Source: DASVVT01 sp036386415
GTDB taxonomy: Bacteria > Acidobacteriota > Blastocatellia > Pyrinomonadales > Pyrinomonadaceae
Direction of reading: 5' to 3'
Length of the DNA stretch: 64,000 bases
Assembly: GCA_036386415.1 (NCBI GenBank)
Contig: DASVVT010000004.1
Span: 1 to 64,000 of the forward strand
Of this stretch, positions 1-8,247 are shown piece after piece. A program made the translations under genes and the position numbers. The notes under the pieces were generated by a model. It had not been told where the DNA came from. It worked only from the letters and a program-made list of their open reading frames with translations, and did no database searches. Within the stretch, counting starts at the first letter, position 1, and the number at the start of each line of letters is the position of its first letter.

Positions 1-67
1 CGGGTTTCGAGTTTCGAGCTCAAGACAGGTGATCTAACTCGAAACTCGAAACCCGAAACTCGAAACT
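1..67. repeat. Snap-back palindrome, TTTCGAG/CTCGAAA word family
   Basis: The left half reads GGGTTTCGAGTTTCGAGCTC. After a short loop the right half carries the same words inverted (ACTCGAAACTCGAAACCC). It lies directly at the 3' end of the minus-strand gene that stops at 68. The same word family recurs at 3150-3199 (decayed) and 42714-42800. There is no U-tail, so it is not an ordinary intrinsic terminator. Confidence 0.85.
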
Positions 68-1132
68 TTACGGGATGCGCGTATCGCGCGAGGTACGTAT
101 GCGTAGCTGCTGGCCGTGTGGCAGGTGTATGTCTGTGCCGCGCGATGAGATAGCGCCGCCCGTGCCGACGGCTCCACCGATAGCCGCGCCGATGGCCGCG
201 CCCTTGCCGCCGCCGAGAATTGCGCCGATGGCCGCGCCGATGCCTGTGCCAGCGCCGATCTTGACGACATCATCCTTCGTCGAGCTTCTGCCTTTGACGC
301 CGCCTTCCTCATCGACGTCTCCGACGCCGCTGCCAGCCGTGTCCATCACCTCTATGACCTGCGCCTCTAAGTCGCCCCAGCGATTGTCGGGCAGGCGAAT
401 CTGTTCAAAGGAGAGTTGGAGCTCGGCAGACCCTTTAATCCTGCCGGGACGTTTGACGCGCGTCACGCGACCGTCGATCATCGCGCCTTCGTATTCGGAG
501 GGCTCAAGCACACGCGCCTGAAAGCGGTCGCCGACCTGGCTCGCTTCCGTGGAAAGATTGGTCAAAAGCTCTACGCGCATGACCGTGTCACGCGGTATGT
601 AAACGTTGCGACCGTTCATCGTCACACGCGCGCTGCCGCTGCTATTGCTGCTGCTGACCGTCGTATCGTCATCATCGGTGCTGCTGCTGCCGGGCGTGCT
701 GCTTCCGGCGCCGATGCTGCCGGTCGTGTCCGATTGATCGTCGTCAATAGTGCCGTTGCCCTGGCTTGCCAGGTTCGCAGGCGGATTCGAGTCGAAAGGC
801 CGCCGGTCGAAGCCGGAGTTATAGCCTGTCCTGAAGCCCTGCACGTATCCGTCGCGATAATCTTCCAGCGAGCCGTAGGTCGCGTTGTACCCGCGATCAC
901 TTTGAATATCCTCATCTCTGACATTCTGGCGCGCGGCCTGCGAGTCGAGAGAATCGCGATACCCCTCCTGGTAGCCGTCGGAGTAGCCCGTCCTGTAACC
1001 GCGTTCGAGTGTCCCCGCCTGCTGCGCCGGAAGCGCCGATGCAGGATGAGCGCTCGCGGCGGAAAGCCCCGGCAGAGCCAAGACGAGCAGTAACGTCATC
1101 GTGGCGGCTAAAATGGTTTTCAGATTCCTCAT
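68..1132 (-). CDS. Secreted glycine-zipper protein with Gly-Tyr repeats, function unknown
   Basis: A 354-residue exported protein. I chose the ATG at 1132 because it gives a clean signal peptide (MRNLKTILAATMTLLLVLA, then an Ala-rich cleavage area near residue 28) and has GGAAAGGAAC upstream. The longer reading from 1195 adds an unlikely charged leader. After the signal comes a repeat of the form GYxxGYxDGYxEGYxD, then a Ser/Asp/Thr-rich low-complexity linker. A globular region follows (starting VTMNGRNVYIPRDTVMRVEL) that resembles the barrel-like domain seen in many secreted acidobacterial proteins. Near the C-terminus a glycine zipper (IGAAIGAILGGGKGAAIG) could insert in, or associate with, a membrane. 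I infer a cell-envelope protein; no enzyme motif is visible. Confidence 0.8.
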   Translation of the reverse strand: MRNLKTILAATMTLLLVLALPGLSAASAHPASALPAQQAGTLERGYRTGYSDGYQEGYRDSLDSQAARQNVRDEDIQSDRGYNATYGSLEDYRDGYVQGFRTGYNSGFDRRPFDSNPPANLASQGNGTIDDDQSDTTGSIGAGSSTPGSSSTDDDDTTVSSSNSSGSARVTMNGRNVYIPRDTVMRVELLTNLSTEASQVGDRFQARVLEPSEYEGAMIDGRVTRVKRPGRIKGSAELQLSFEQIRLPDNRWGDLEAQVIEVMDTAGSGVGDVDEEGGVKGRSSTKDDVVKIGAGTGIGAAIGAILGGGKGAAIGAAIGGAVGTGGAISSRGTDIHLPHGQQLRIRTSRDTRIP

Positions 1133-1502
1133 TTTGCGGAAGTTCCTTTCCCGGTAGACCTGAGCCGTGCGCATCCCGTCCAGCCCTCTTCTCAAGTCAA
1201 TCGACCCCTCATGCTTCTACCCGATCAAATGCTAACATTTAAACGCAGGACGTCACAAACTTTTATGCCGCTTGACGCCTCCCAAGCAAGCGCCCTAGAC
1301 TCTACTTGAGCGAAGAAGATAGAAAATATCGGCACAGCCTCTGCCGCCTCGGAAAGCGCCTGGAAGCGCTCCTGAATGTTTCTGATGCCGTTTCAAGACC
1401 TGCGGTTGGCGGGAAAATAGCGTCCAGCGCCAAGCAGACTGAAATCTGCGACTTCAGCTCTGGAATTACAAGGGGCTGAAGGCTGAACGCTCCAAAGCTC
1501 GT
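1133..1502. other. Intergenic region upstream of two divergent genes
   Basis: This 370-bp stretch separates the divergent secreted-protein gene and the cysteine desulfurase gene, so it should hold promoters for both. I see no tandem repeat, tRNA or recognisable riboswitch. Short GC-rich inverted words occur (GCGCCTGGAAGCGCTCC near 1368), but nothing diagnostic of an IscR site or other known operator could be assigned by eye. Confidence 0.5.
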
Positions 1503-2726
1503 ATGCGAAGAGTTTATCTGGATCATAGCGCGACCACGCCGGTTGATCCGCGCGTCGTCGAAGCGATGCTGCCCTACCTGATGGAGAAGTACGGCAACGC
1601 TTCGAGCGTACATTTCTTCGGCCAGGAAGCGCGAGCCGCTGTTGATCGCGCGCGGCGCGAGGTGGCCGCTCTCATAGATGCGCGTCCGAACGAGGTCGTC
1701 TTTCTCTCCGGCGGCACGGAAGCCAACAACCTGGCCGTGCGCGGGCTGGCAGAGGCCGCCATCAAGCATGGCCGCCACATTATCACTTCAGAGATCGAGC
1801 ACTCGTCCGTGCGCGGCATCTGCGACGTGTTGGAGAAGAACGGGTGGGAGGTCACGCGCCTGCCCGTCTATACGGAAGGCATCGTGCGCGCCTCGGATGT
1901 GCGCGACGCGCTCAGGCCGGACACGGTGCTGATTACGTTGATGCTCGCCAATAATGAGATCGGCACGATTCAACCCGTCGCCGAGGTCGGACAACTTGTG
2001 CAGGAGGAACGCGCACGCGGGCATCGCCACCTGTGGCTTCACACGGACGCGGTGCAGGCGGCTGGGCGCATGCCCCTGGATGTCGAAGCGCTCAATTGCG
2101 ACATGCTCTCGCTGTCTGCTCACAAGCTTTATGCGCCGAAGGGCACGGGCGCGCTCTTTGTGCGTCGCGGCGTGCGGCTGGTGACGCAGAATGTCGGCGG
2201 GCATCAGGAGCGCGAACGTCGCGCGGGCACGGAATCCGTGGCAAGCATCGTCGCTTTCGGTGCGGCGGCGCGGCTTGCCGTCGAAGAGTTGGACACGCGC
2301 ACGAGGCAAGTGCGTCGCCTTCGTGATCGCTTTGAAGCGGAACTGGCGGGGCGGGTTGAAGAGATAGTCTTTAACGGAGACCGCGAGCGCCGTCTACCGC
2401 ACCTGTCGAACGTCTCTTTCCGCTACATAGAAGGCGAGGGCTTGCTCATCAATCTTGATCTGCAAGGCGTCGCCGTCTCGACCGGGTCGGCCTGCTCATC
2501 AGGCTCGCTTGAGCCTTCGCCCGTCATACGCGCCCTCGGCCTGAGCGATGAGCTGGCGCGCGGCTCCATTCGTTTCAGTCTGGGCAAAGAGACGAGCGCA
2601 GAGGATATAGACTACGTGCTCGACGTTCTGCCGCGCGCCGTCGATAACCTGCGCCGTCTCTCCCCTCTTTATCAGAAGGCCCTGGCCGAGCGTGCCTGCG
2701 AGACTGAGACCATGAATACGCTTTAG
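1503..2726 (+). CDS. iscS: Cysteine desulfurase (NifS/IscS family)
   Basis: A PLP enzyme that removes sulfur from L-cysteine as a persulfide for Fe-S cluster assembly and tRNA thiolation. The 407 residues match the family length. Visible features are the N-terminal YLDHSATTPVDPRV, the GGTEANN cofactor-binding segment at 70-76, His100 in SEIEHSS, the PLP lysine 208 in SAHKLYAPKGTGA, and the catalytic Cys331 in STGSACSSGS. The last is the short-loop form typical of group I NifS/IscS. The ATG at 1503 begins exactly where the family starts. An IscU-like scaffold gene follows about 35 bp downstream, so the two form a minimal ISC pair. No iscR, hscA/B or ferredoxin is adjacent; a ferredoxin lies far away at 46.7 kb. 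nifS would be an equally valid symbol. Confidence 0.95.
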   Translation: MRRVYLDHSATTPVDPRVVEAMLPYLMEKYGNASSVHFFGQEARAAVDRARREVAALIDARPNEVVFLSGGTEANNLAVRGLAEAAIKHGRHIITSEIEHSSVRGICDVLEKNGWEVTRLPVYTEGIVRASDVRDALRPDTVLITLMLANNEIGTIQPVAEVGQLVQEERARGHRHLWLHTDAVQAAGRMPLDVEALNCDMLSLSAHKLYAPKGTGALFVRRGVRLVTQNVGGHQERERRAGTESVASIVAFGAAARLAVEELDTRTRQVRRLRDRFEAELAGRVEEIVFNGDRERRLPHLSNVSFRYIEGEGLLINLDLQGVAVSTGSACSSGSLEPSPVIRALGLSDELARGSIRFSLGKETSAEDIDYVLDVLPRAVDNLRRLSPLYQKALAERACETETMNTL

Positions 2727-2762
2727 CAATGTGGCGACGGGTGGCGGTTTCGGAATCTATTT

Positions 2763-3149
2763 TTGCCCCCACATCCGTCACCTGACAACCCGATCTTGTC
2801 TTACTCCGATACTTTCAAAGACCATCTAGCCAACCCGCGCCACGCGGGCGAGTTGCCGGACGCGACGGCCATCGCAGAGCAGACCAATCCCGTCTGTGGT
2901 GACCGGCTGCGCCTCTCTGTGCGCCTGCGCGAAGGGCGCATAGAGGCCGCGCGATTTCTCGCCTACGGCTGCGCCCCGACGCTCGCCTGCGGTTCCGTGC
3001 TTGCGGAGATGATAGAGGGGATGACCGTGGAAGAAGCCCTGCGACTGACGCGGCAGGAGATCATACGCGCGCTCGGCGGGCTGCCCTCTCGCAAACAACA
3101 CGCGGCGGCTCTCGCCATCGAAACGCTGCGCACGGCTCTACAAGATTAA
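2763..3149 (+). CDS. IscU/NifU-N-like iron-sulfur scaffold protein
   Basis: A small (up to 128-residue) scaffold-type protein immediately after the cysteine desulfurase. The family start YSDTFKDHLANPRHAGELP is clear. Two ligand cysteines of IscU are present: Cys45 in NPVCGD and Cys70 in YGCAPTLACG. An additional Cys76 lies in the second motif. The third canonical ligand, normally in a KxHCS motif near the C-terminus, is replaced: here it reads SRKQHAAAL, with Ala114. It therefore may not hold a cluster in the standard way, or may use Cys76. The start is uncertain. TTG at 2763 adds a Pro-rich leader, while TTG at 2796 (MSYSDTF) matches the family better; neither has a strong ribosome site. Confidence 0.88.
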   Translation: MPPHPSPDNPILSYSDTFKDHLANPRHAGELPDATAIAEQTNPVCGDRLRLSVRLREGRIEAARFLAYGCAPTLACGSVLAEMIEGMTVEEALRLTRQEIIRALGGLPSRKQHAAALAIETLRTALQD

Positions 3150-3199
3150 GTTTCGGGTTTCGCGTTTCGGAGCTTGAGTTCTTTATTTTGACTCGAACC
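3150..3199. repeat. Decayed TTTCGGG/CTCGAAC palindrome arm
   Basis: The sequence after the stop of the scaffold gene reads TTTCGGGTTTCGCGTTTCGG and is followed at about 3190 by ACTCGAAC. It is a short, imperfect member of the family seen at 1-67 and 42714-42800. The stop codon TAA runs directly into it. Confidence 0.55.
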
Positions 3200-3221
3200 A
3201 CCTATAAGTCTGTGCAGATTT

Positions 3222-3416
3222 AACGTCCCTTCAGGGATGCTTGAGAGTAGCGAGAGCGATTCATCGCTGGGAGCAGTCAGGAAGAAAAGATCAAAGTCCC
3301 GTAGGGACGGCTGAATTATCTTTGTCAGCCGTCCCTATGGGACTGATACATATATTTGATTTCCTGCCCGGCGATTCATCGCTGGGCTATTGTCAATTAT
3401 CCCTAAGGGACAAACT
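3222..3416. repeat. REP-like hairpin cluster (GTCCCTNNGGGAC motifs)
   Basis: The strongest hairpin is at 3295-3344: AGTCCCGTAGGGACGGCTGA pairs with TCAGCCGTCCCTATGGGACT around a 10-base loop. Two flanking direct copies of GATTCATCGCTGGG lie at 3258-3271 and 3373-3386. Other GTCCCT/AGGGAT pieces occur at about 3225 and 3400. The cluster sits between convergent genes. The look is that of REP/BIME elements mobilised by RAYT-type IS200-like enzymes; no such enzyme gene is in this window. Confidence 0.75.
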
Positions 3417-3417
3417 C

Positions 3418-6400
3418 TCAGCCTCCGACAAGCTCAAGTAATCTGTTGTAGCTTGCCAGTACATCCACCCTTTGCGCCACGTACTCGTCCGGCGAGCCTG
3501 GTTTCTCCATCGGCTCGGCTAACTGCGTCTCCCCCGGCGATTCTTGCGAGCTGGCGGTGACTTGTGTAGCAGTGAAGTTGGTCGTCGTCTGGTTCGCGCT
3601 GATGCTGCTGTATGTTCGACTCACAGCGGTGAAGCTGTAGCCGCTGCGTGTGGGCTTGACGGTGTAATTGCCTCCGGCTGGCAGGTTCGTAAACTTGTAC
3701 GTTCCATCAGCCAGCGTGGTGGTGGTCGCAGTTCTCGAACCGCTCAGGCTCATCGTCACACCGCCGAGGCCGGTGGTGGTTCCGGCCTTCGTCACCCTGC
3801 CACTAATGGTGAAGCTCGCAGCCTTCGCGACGAAGCTACAGGCCGTCTGATTCGAGGTGAGGCTGCTGAAGGTGCGGCTCACCGGGGTGAAGACGTAGCC
3901 AAGCTTGGCGGCTTTGATCGTGTACTGGCCGCCGTAGGTCAGGCTCGAAAACTTGTACGTCCCGTCGGCGAGAGTGGTCACGGTGGCGGTTTTCGCGCCG
4001 CTCAGGCTGATCTTCGCGCCGCCGAGGCCAGCGCCGTTCGCGTCCGTCACGCGCCCGGAGATGGTGCGCGTCGGAGATGGCGACGGCGACGGTGAAGGTG
4101 ACGGTGAAGGCGTTGGTGTAGGAGTGGGCGAAACTGAGGGCGTCGGTTGCGGCGACGCCTTCGTCTTGGATGAAAGCGATTTCAAATACAGTATGAGCGC
4201 TTCAAGATCGCTCTCCGAAAGATGCGAAGTCTTGCCGTGCGTCTCTTTGATGACCTCTATGTTGTTTGCCGCGAGAGCAGGATTGATCTGCCCGCCGACG
4301 ATGAGCGGGGCGAGGTTGTCTGTTCCGAGCCGGTCGATCTGCGGCTTGCCGTTGGCGTCCAGGACGTGCGGACTGTCGAGGCTGACGTAGAGCTGTCCCT
4401 TGCCGTCGCCCGCGAGACCGCCGCCGCTATCACCGAAGACGATGGGCACTTCCGTGGGAAGATTGTTGTCGCCGCGACGGTGATCCGTGCGAACGGTGCG
4501 GAAGTTGAAGCCGCGTTCGCCCGGACGGAGTAAAGGTGAATCCGGCGCGAGCAGAATCTCACGCACAGTATGCGCGTCGCCGTGATGGAGCCAGCGCGGA
4601 ACCGAATCCCAGAAGGCGCGCAGGTGTTTGGTGTTGCGGCTGCTGAAATTCTGCGGCGTGCCGACATCCTGCGGTGGCGCAAAGCGCACGAAGAAGTAGT
4701 CGTTTTCGGGCCGGAAGAATGGCCCGTTGCCGTCAACTGTCGTCTCAGGAGTGACGCCCGGCTCATGTATGTTGTAGTCCTGGAAGGTGTCATCCAGCTC
4801 GCCGTTGGTGAAGTGGTTGCCGTTGTGGTGACATTCGGCGCAGCCGGAGCCGCCCTGCGCGACCGTTTTCGTAAACAGCTCCTTGCCACGAGCGATCTTC
4901 ACCGCTTCCGCTTCTTCCGGGAACTGGTTGAGCGGGTTGGGCAACTGGCGCGTCTCGTTCTGCGACCAGAGAATTTGCAGGTAGGCCATGTCGTAATAGC
5001 CGACCTTCTGCGCCTTGCCGGAGAGGTCTGGCCGTCCGACGGCTTTCGAGTTCTCCTCCGTCTTTCTGAGCACGTAGTCCTCGCGCGCGTGGAAGCGATC
5101 CACCTGCGCTGGCTGCGGGAAGAGCGGAGTCGGCGTGCGCTCGCCTAAGAGCACCTCACCGTTGCAGGCAGAGGCATAGGCCATGAAATCGTTATTCAAG
5201 CCCTCGAACCACTCCGGCCAGTTATCCGAGATGTCTTTGTTCTGCGGGCAGACCTTGACGCCGCCGACGGCGTTCGCGGCCACGTTCCACTGACAGCCGT
5301 CCTGCTGTCCATCCCAGTGACAGAAGCCGCAAGACTTCTGACCGTCGTCCGAGTAGGCTGAGGAGAAGAACCAGCGCAAGCCTACTTCTTCATCCGTCGC
5401 GAAGAGGTTCTTGCCGTTGCCGCCGGTCGTAGGGTCTGGCGTGGAGGGCGTCACGCCGACAGGCAGATAACCCTGCCGCTGTAGATTGCCGTTCGCGTCA
5501 ATGGTTAAGAAGGAGAGGTCTTCGGTCTGAAAGTTGGTGACGTAAATCGTCTTGCCGTCGAGCGAGACTTCGACGCCGTGCGGCGTGATGCCGCCCGTGA
5601 ACTGCGTGCCGAGCGGGGTCAGAATCTTCGACGGGTCTGTGGCCGCCTGGTTGATGCGAAATGCCTGTACAGTCTCCGTGTGAGCATACGTGACGAAGAG
5701 CAGGTCGCCACGCACGGCGATCTGTTCAGGCCCGCTGCCCTTGATGATCTTCTGCGCCGCGACGTGGTCTTTAAGGTCAACGAACTGCCCTGGCGTCACA
5801 AGCTGTGAGATGTCGCGCCCCTCGTCCACGTAGCGATAGACGAAGAGGTTCGTCGCCGTGTCGAAGATATTCAGCTCGCTGCCGATGTCGTCAAAGGTCG
5901 TCGCCTTCGTCGCATCCGTCATCACGGGCGTGTAGCCCAGGGGCTGCCCGTTGTTCTTGATGGCGACCCCGTTGGCGTCCTTTTTCGGCAGGCCGTGACC
6001 CGTCTCGCGCCCGTTCAGCTTGGTGTTCGTATCCTGGCCGCTCACGATGCCCCAGCGCCCGGCGATATTGATGTCTGTCGCGAGGCCGCCGACCGGCATG
6101 CTTTTGACGAGCGTGTTGGCATCACCTTCGACGTTAATCGCGGCGATGGTGTGGCCGAGCGTGTTGGCGACGTAGAGCGTCTTGCCGTCGGCGCTCAAAT
6201 CCAGGTTGCGCGGGTTGGTGCGGTCAAGGTCAGAGGTTCCGGTCGGAATCTCCGCGATCTGTGTGAAGAACGGGCCGGGATCGACGCGGAAGGCGCGCAC
6301 CTGGTCTTTGAAACGATCCGTGATGTAGAGCCGCGTGCCGTCACGGTTAAAGACCAGCTCCTCGCCATAAAAACCTGTCTCGAATTCGCCGATGACGGTA

Positions 6401-7101
6401 TCAGTGGTCGCGTCTATCACGCTGGCGAAGTTGCCATACATGTTCAGGGCGACCACGTAAGGATTGCGATAGATGCTTGTGTTGAGCGGGGCTGCTTTGA
6501 CTCCCATCGGGCGGAGGCCGCGAGTGTGTCCCATAGGCCGGAGGTCTATCCACTTGAGCACGCGGCGATTGGCCGTATCGACGACGGCGACGCGCCAGTC
6601 CGGGTAGCCTTCTCTGCCCGGCAGCGTGACGTATAGTTTCTTGCCGTCGAGGCTGAGGGACAAAGTGCGTGGCTGGCTGCGAAACGGCTGCTTGCGAAAA
6701 GGCCAGAGCTGGTTGCCGCTGTTGACCTGGACGTTGTTCGGGTCGATGCGCGTGCCCGGATCAGGCCGCCCGTCTATGTAGCCCGCGCCGTGCATGATCT
6801 TCGTGTAGCGCTGTAGCCCTGCGCGTTCGCCTGCGGGCTCTGCTCCGACGATGCGCTTGACCGGATCGTCTTGCAGCCCCGTGATGATCTTGCCTTCCGA
6901 ATCGGTCTTCACTGCCGTGATGAAGAGACGCAGGTCAAGCGGCGCTTCCGCCGTCGGCGCGAGAATCTTGCGCTCGAAGGGAGCCGAAAGCGTCAGGCCA
7001 GCCGGACTCGCGCTCACGCCAAAATGAGCGTGAAAGGCCAGCCACACCAGTCCAATACCGAATGCAGTTCCCAGCACTACGAATTTCAAGATTCTTGTCA
7101 T
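3418..7101 (-). CDS. Large exported di-heme c-type cytochrome with beta-propeller and carboxypeptidase-regulatory-like domains
   Basis: A 1227-residue protein with an N-terminal signal-anchor (ILKFVVLGTAFGIGLVWLAF). Residues of roughly 130-580 form a YVTN/lactonase-type beta-propeller, with repeated phrases such as LSLDGKKLYV, LSADGKTLYVAN and SLDGKTIYVTN. Two heme c motifs follow, C591-GFCH and C754-AECHHNG, within a cytochrome-c-peroxidase/MauG-like region. A Pro/Ser-Thr linker (about 985-1010) leads to two tandem Ig-like carboxypeptidase-regulatory repeats beginning near 1012 and 1110 (TISGRVTDANGAGLGG and TISGRVTKAGTTTGLGG). The repeats probably display or anchor the protein at the surface. 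A periplasmic or extracellular redox role is likely; the substrate is unknown. It appears monocistronic. Confidence 0.85.
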   Translation of the reverse strand: MTRILKFVVLGTAFGIGLVWLAFHAHFGVSASPAGLTLSAPFERKILAPTAEAPLDLRLFITAVKTDSEGKIITGLQDDPVKRIVGAEPAGERAGLQRYTKIMHGAGYIDGRPDPGTRIDPNNVQVNSGNQLWPFRKQPFRSQPRTLSLSLDGKKLYVTLPGREGYPDWRVAVVDTANRRVLKWIDLRPMGHTRGLRPMGVKAAPLNTSIYRNPYVVALNMYGNFASVIDATTDTVIGEFETGFYGEELVFNRDGTRLYITDRFKDQVRAFRVDPGPFFTQIAEIPTGTSDLDRTNPRNLDLSADGKTLYVANTLGHTIAAINVEGDANTLVKSMPVGGLATDINIAGRWGIVSGQDTNTKLNGRETGHGLPKKDANGVAIKNNGQPLGYTPVMTDATKATTFDDIGSELNIFDTATNLFVYRYVDEGRDISQLVTPGQFVDLKDHVAAQKIIKGSGPEQIAVRGDLLFVTYAHTETVQAFRINQAATDPSKILTPLGTQFTGGITPHGVEVSLDGKTIYVTNFQTEDLSFLTIDANGNLQRQGYLPVGVTPSTPDPTTGGNGKNLFATDEEVGLRWFFSSAYSDDGQKSCGFCHWDGQQDGCQWNVAANAVGGVKVCPQNKDISDNWPEWFEGLNNDFMAYASACNGEVLLGERTPTPLFPQPAQVDRFHAREDYVLRKTEENSKAVGRPDLSGKAQKVGYYDMAYLQILWSQNETRQLPNPLNQFPEEAEAVKIARGKELFTKTVAQGGSGCAECHHNGNHFTNGELDDTFQDYNIHEPGVTPETTVDGNGPFFRPENDYFFVRFAPPQDVGTPQNFSSRNTKHLRAFWDSVPRWLHHGDAHTVREILLAPDSPLLRPGERGFNFRTVRTDHRRGDNNLPTEVPIVFGDSGGGLAGDGKGQLYVSLDSPHVLDANGKPQIDRLGTDNLAPLIVGGQINPALAANNIEVIKETHGKTSHLSESDLEALILYLKSLSSKTKASPQPTPSVSPTPTPTPSPSPSPSPSPSPTRTISGRVTDANGAGLGGAKISLSGAKTATVTTLADGTYKFSSLTYGGQYTIKAAKLGYVFTPVSRTFSSLTSNQTACSFVAKAASFTISGRVTKAGTTTGLGGVTMSLSGSRTATTTTLADGTYKFTNLPAGGNYTVKPTRSGYSFTAVSRTYSSISANQTTTNFTATQVTASSQESPGETQLAEPMEKPGSPDEYVAQRVDVLASYNRLLELVGG

Positions 7102-7404
7102 GGCTCTAGACTTCCTTCTAAAGGGCTGCTCCGGTGTCAGGGTGAGCCGGATGTATTCTGTTACTCATCGCCTGGGGAGGTTGGTAGCCAAAACCGCACG
7201 CCGTCCAAAATGGTGCTCTGGCTACGGTGAAGTTTGAGAGCAAACTACGTGCCTGTAACAACTTTCAAGCAAGCGCGTAAAAACGGGCGTCAGACGGGTA
7301 AATGGTTGAGTAACAGGCGAGTTCCTTGTTACAGCGCGGGTCAACAGGTGAGTCTTGTGTCACAAGGTGTAACACAGGTAATACTAGATTTCAGGATAAA
7401 AGAA

Positions 7405-7500
7405 GGATGGGGGACGATCCACGCGCTCGACACGAAGCAACACGAAACAGCCCCCTCTATTCGTGTTATTTCGTGTTGCTTCGTGGATCGTCCCCCGTCC
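7405..7500. repeat. Long inverted repeat with ACGAAGCAACACGAAA words
   Basis: The left arm GGGGGACGATCCAC (7409-7422) followed by ACGAAGCAACACGAAAC (7432-7448) pairs with TCGTGTTATTTCGTGTTGCT and GTGGATCGTCCCCC (ending about 7496). The arms contain the word ACGAA repeated and inverted, the same snap-back architecture as the other intergenic elements. No U-tail follows. Confidence 0.8.
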
Positions 7501-7530
7501 TCTTTTGTTTGCATCCTGGTATAAGTCGCT

Positions 7531-7698
7531 CAAGTCGCTTCCCAAGCTCCTCAAGTCGCGCCCAGAGTCGGTCAAGTCGCGTCCGAAGTCGGTCAAGTCG
7601 CGTCCGAAGTCGCTCGCATCGCGTCCGAAGTCGCTTGAATCGCGCCCGGAGTCGGTCGGGACGCGCTGCGAGCCGATCAGGACTGGCATCAAGCGACT
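7531..7698. repeat. Eight-unit 21-bp degenerate tandem repeat
   Basis: Eight consecutive 21-bp units follow the pattern CAAGTCGCGTCCGAAGTCGGT. They start at 7531, 7552, 7573, 7594, 7615, 7636, 7657 and 7678. Units 3 and 4 are nearly identical and the outer units are degenerate. Read on the minus strand the period gives a heptad-like RLRTRLDRL peptide, so it may be the remnant of a coiled-coil gene. Short inverted pieces (GCGACTTCGGAC near 7716) follow. Confidence 0.85.
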
Positions 7699-7884
7699 CA
7701 AGGCTTGATACGAGCGACTTCGGACAAGGTTGGAGTTCCCGAAATCCGGGCTTGAGAGGGTGGAAACTGGATTGGAGCGAGCGGCGGCGCGTGGTCGCAC
7801 GCGCTGATCGACTGCGGAGAGCTGGCGCGGCGGGTACTGACAATAACGCACGGGGACGACCACACATTTTGACTCGAAACCCGA

Positions 7885-8076
7885 TTATGGATTGACTGTG
7901 CGCGGGCGCGTCCCCGAAGGCTCGATGGTCTTGCCCGTGTGATACTGCGGGCCGCAGTAGCGGCGCGGCTCCGTGCCGATGGTGAAAGTCTTCGAGCGGA
8001 TGATGGGGCACACGTCCGGGTCTGCGATGAGCCCCGTCGTCGGGTCTATATCGAGCGTGATCGTGTCAACCGACAT
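7885..8076 (-). pseudogene. Partial duplicate of the 3' end of the class A PBP gene
   Basis: The segment 7887-8064 matches 10013-10190, the last 59 codons plus stop of the PBP gene, over 178 bp with five substitutions and no gaps that I can see. It would encode only the C-terminal tail ending ...SGTRPRTVNP, with no promoter-proximal part of the gene, so it cannot make a functional PBP. The copy lies on the other side of the gene at 8248-9942, so that gene is bracketed by direct repeats. I infer duplication during insertion or unequal recombination. Confidence 0.9.
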
Positions 8077-8247
8077 TTTATTGACAGGTTATTGCGTTAG
8101 GTGTAGGGTTTGCCTGTCCATGAGTTAACAAGAGCCTCACTCATCAAAGAGTCCCGCTCCTGCTAATTCTCCCATCAATCGGATACGAACGAGGTGATAC
8201 ATCTTCGTTGCGGGTCACATTAACCAACCCCACAGGAGAATAAATCT

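Larger units (their letters stand above)
7102..8247. other. Large disturbed intergenic region (1.1 kb)
   Basis: This region lacks a convincing intact gene. It contains, in order: the likely promoter zone of the minus-strand cytochrome gene; paired words around 7318-7380 (GAGTAACAGGCGAG, TTGTTAC, TTGTGTCACAAGGTGTAACA); an inverted repeat at 7405-7500; a 21-bp tandem repeat at 7531-7698; the 178-bp copy of the PBP gene end (7887-8064); and the promoter zone of the gene at 8248. All are annotated separately. Open frames here on both strands are low-complexity products of the 21-bp repeat. Confidence 0.7.

Noticed and set aside
1243..1502. Possible riboswitch or IscR site before the cysteine desulfurase
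   Set aside because: No conserved core of a known riboswitch or operator could be recognised by eye.
7466..8011. Open frames on both strands in the 21-bp repeat region, such as a 181-codon minus-strand frame
   Set aside because: They are low-complexity products of the tandem repeat, run across the duplicated PBP segment in the wrong frame, and lack ribosome sites.
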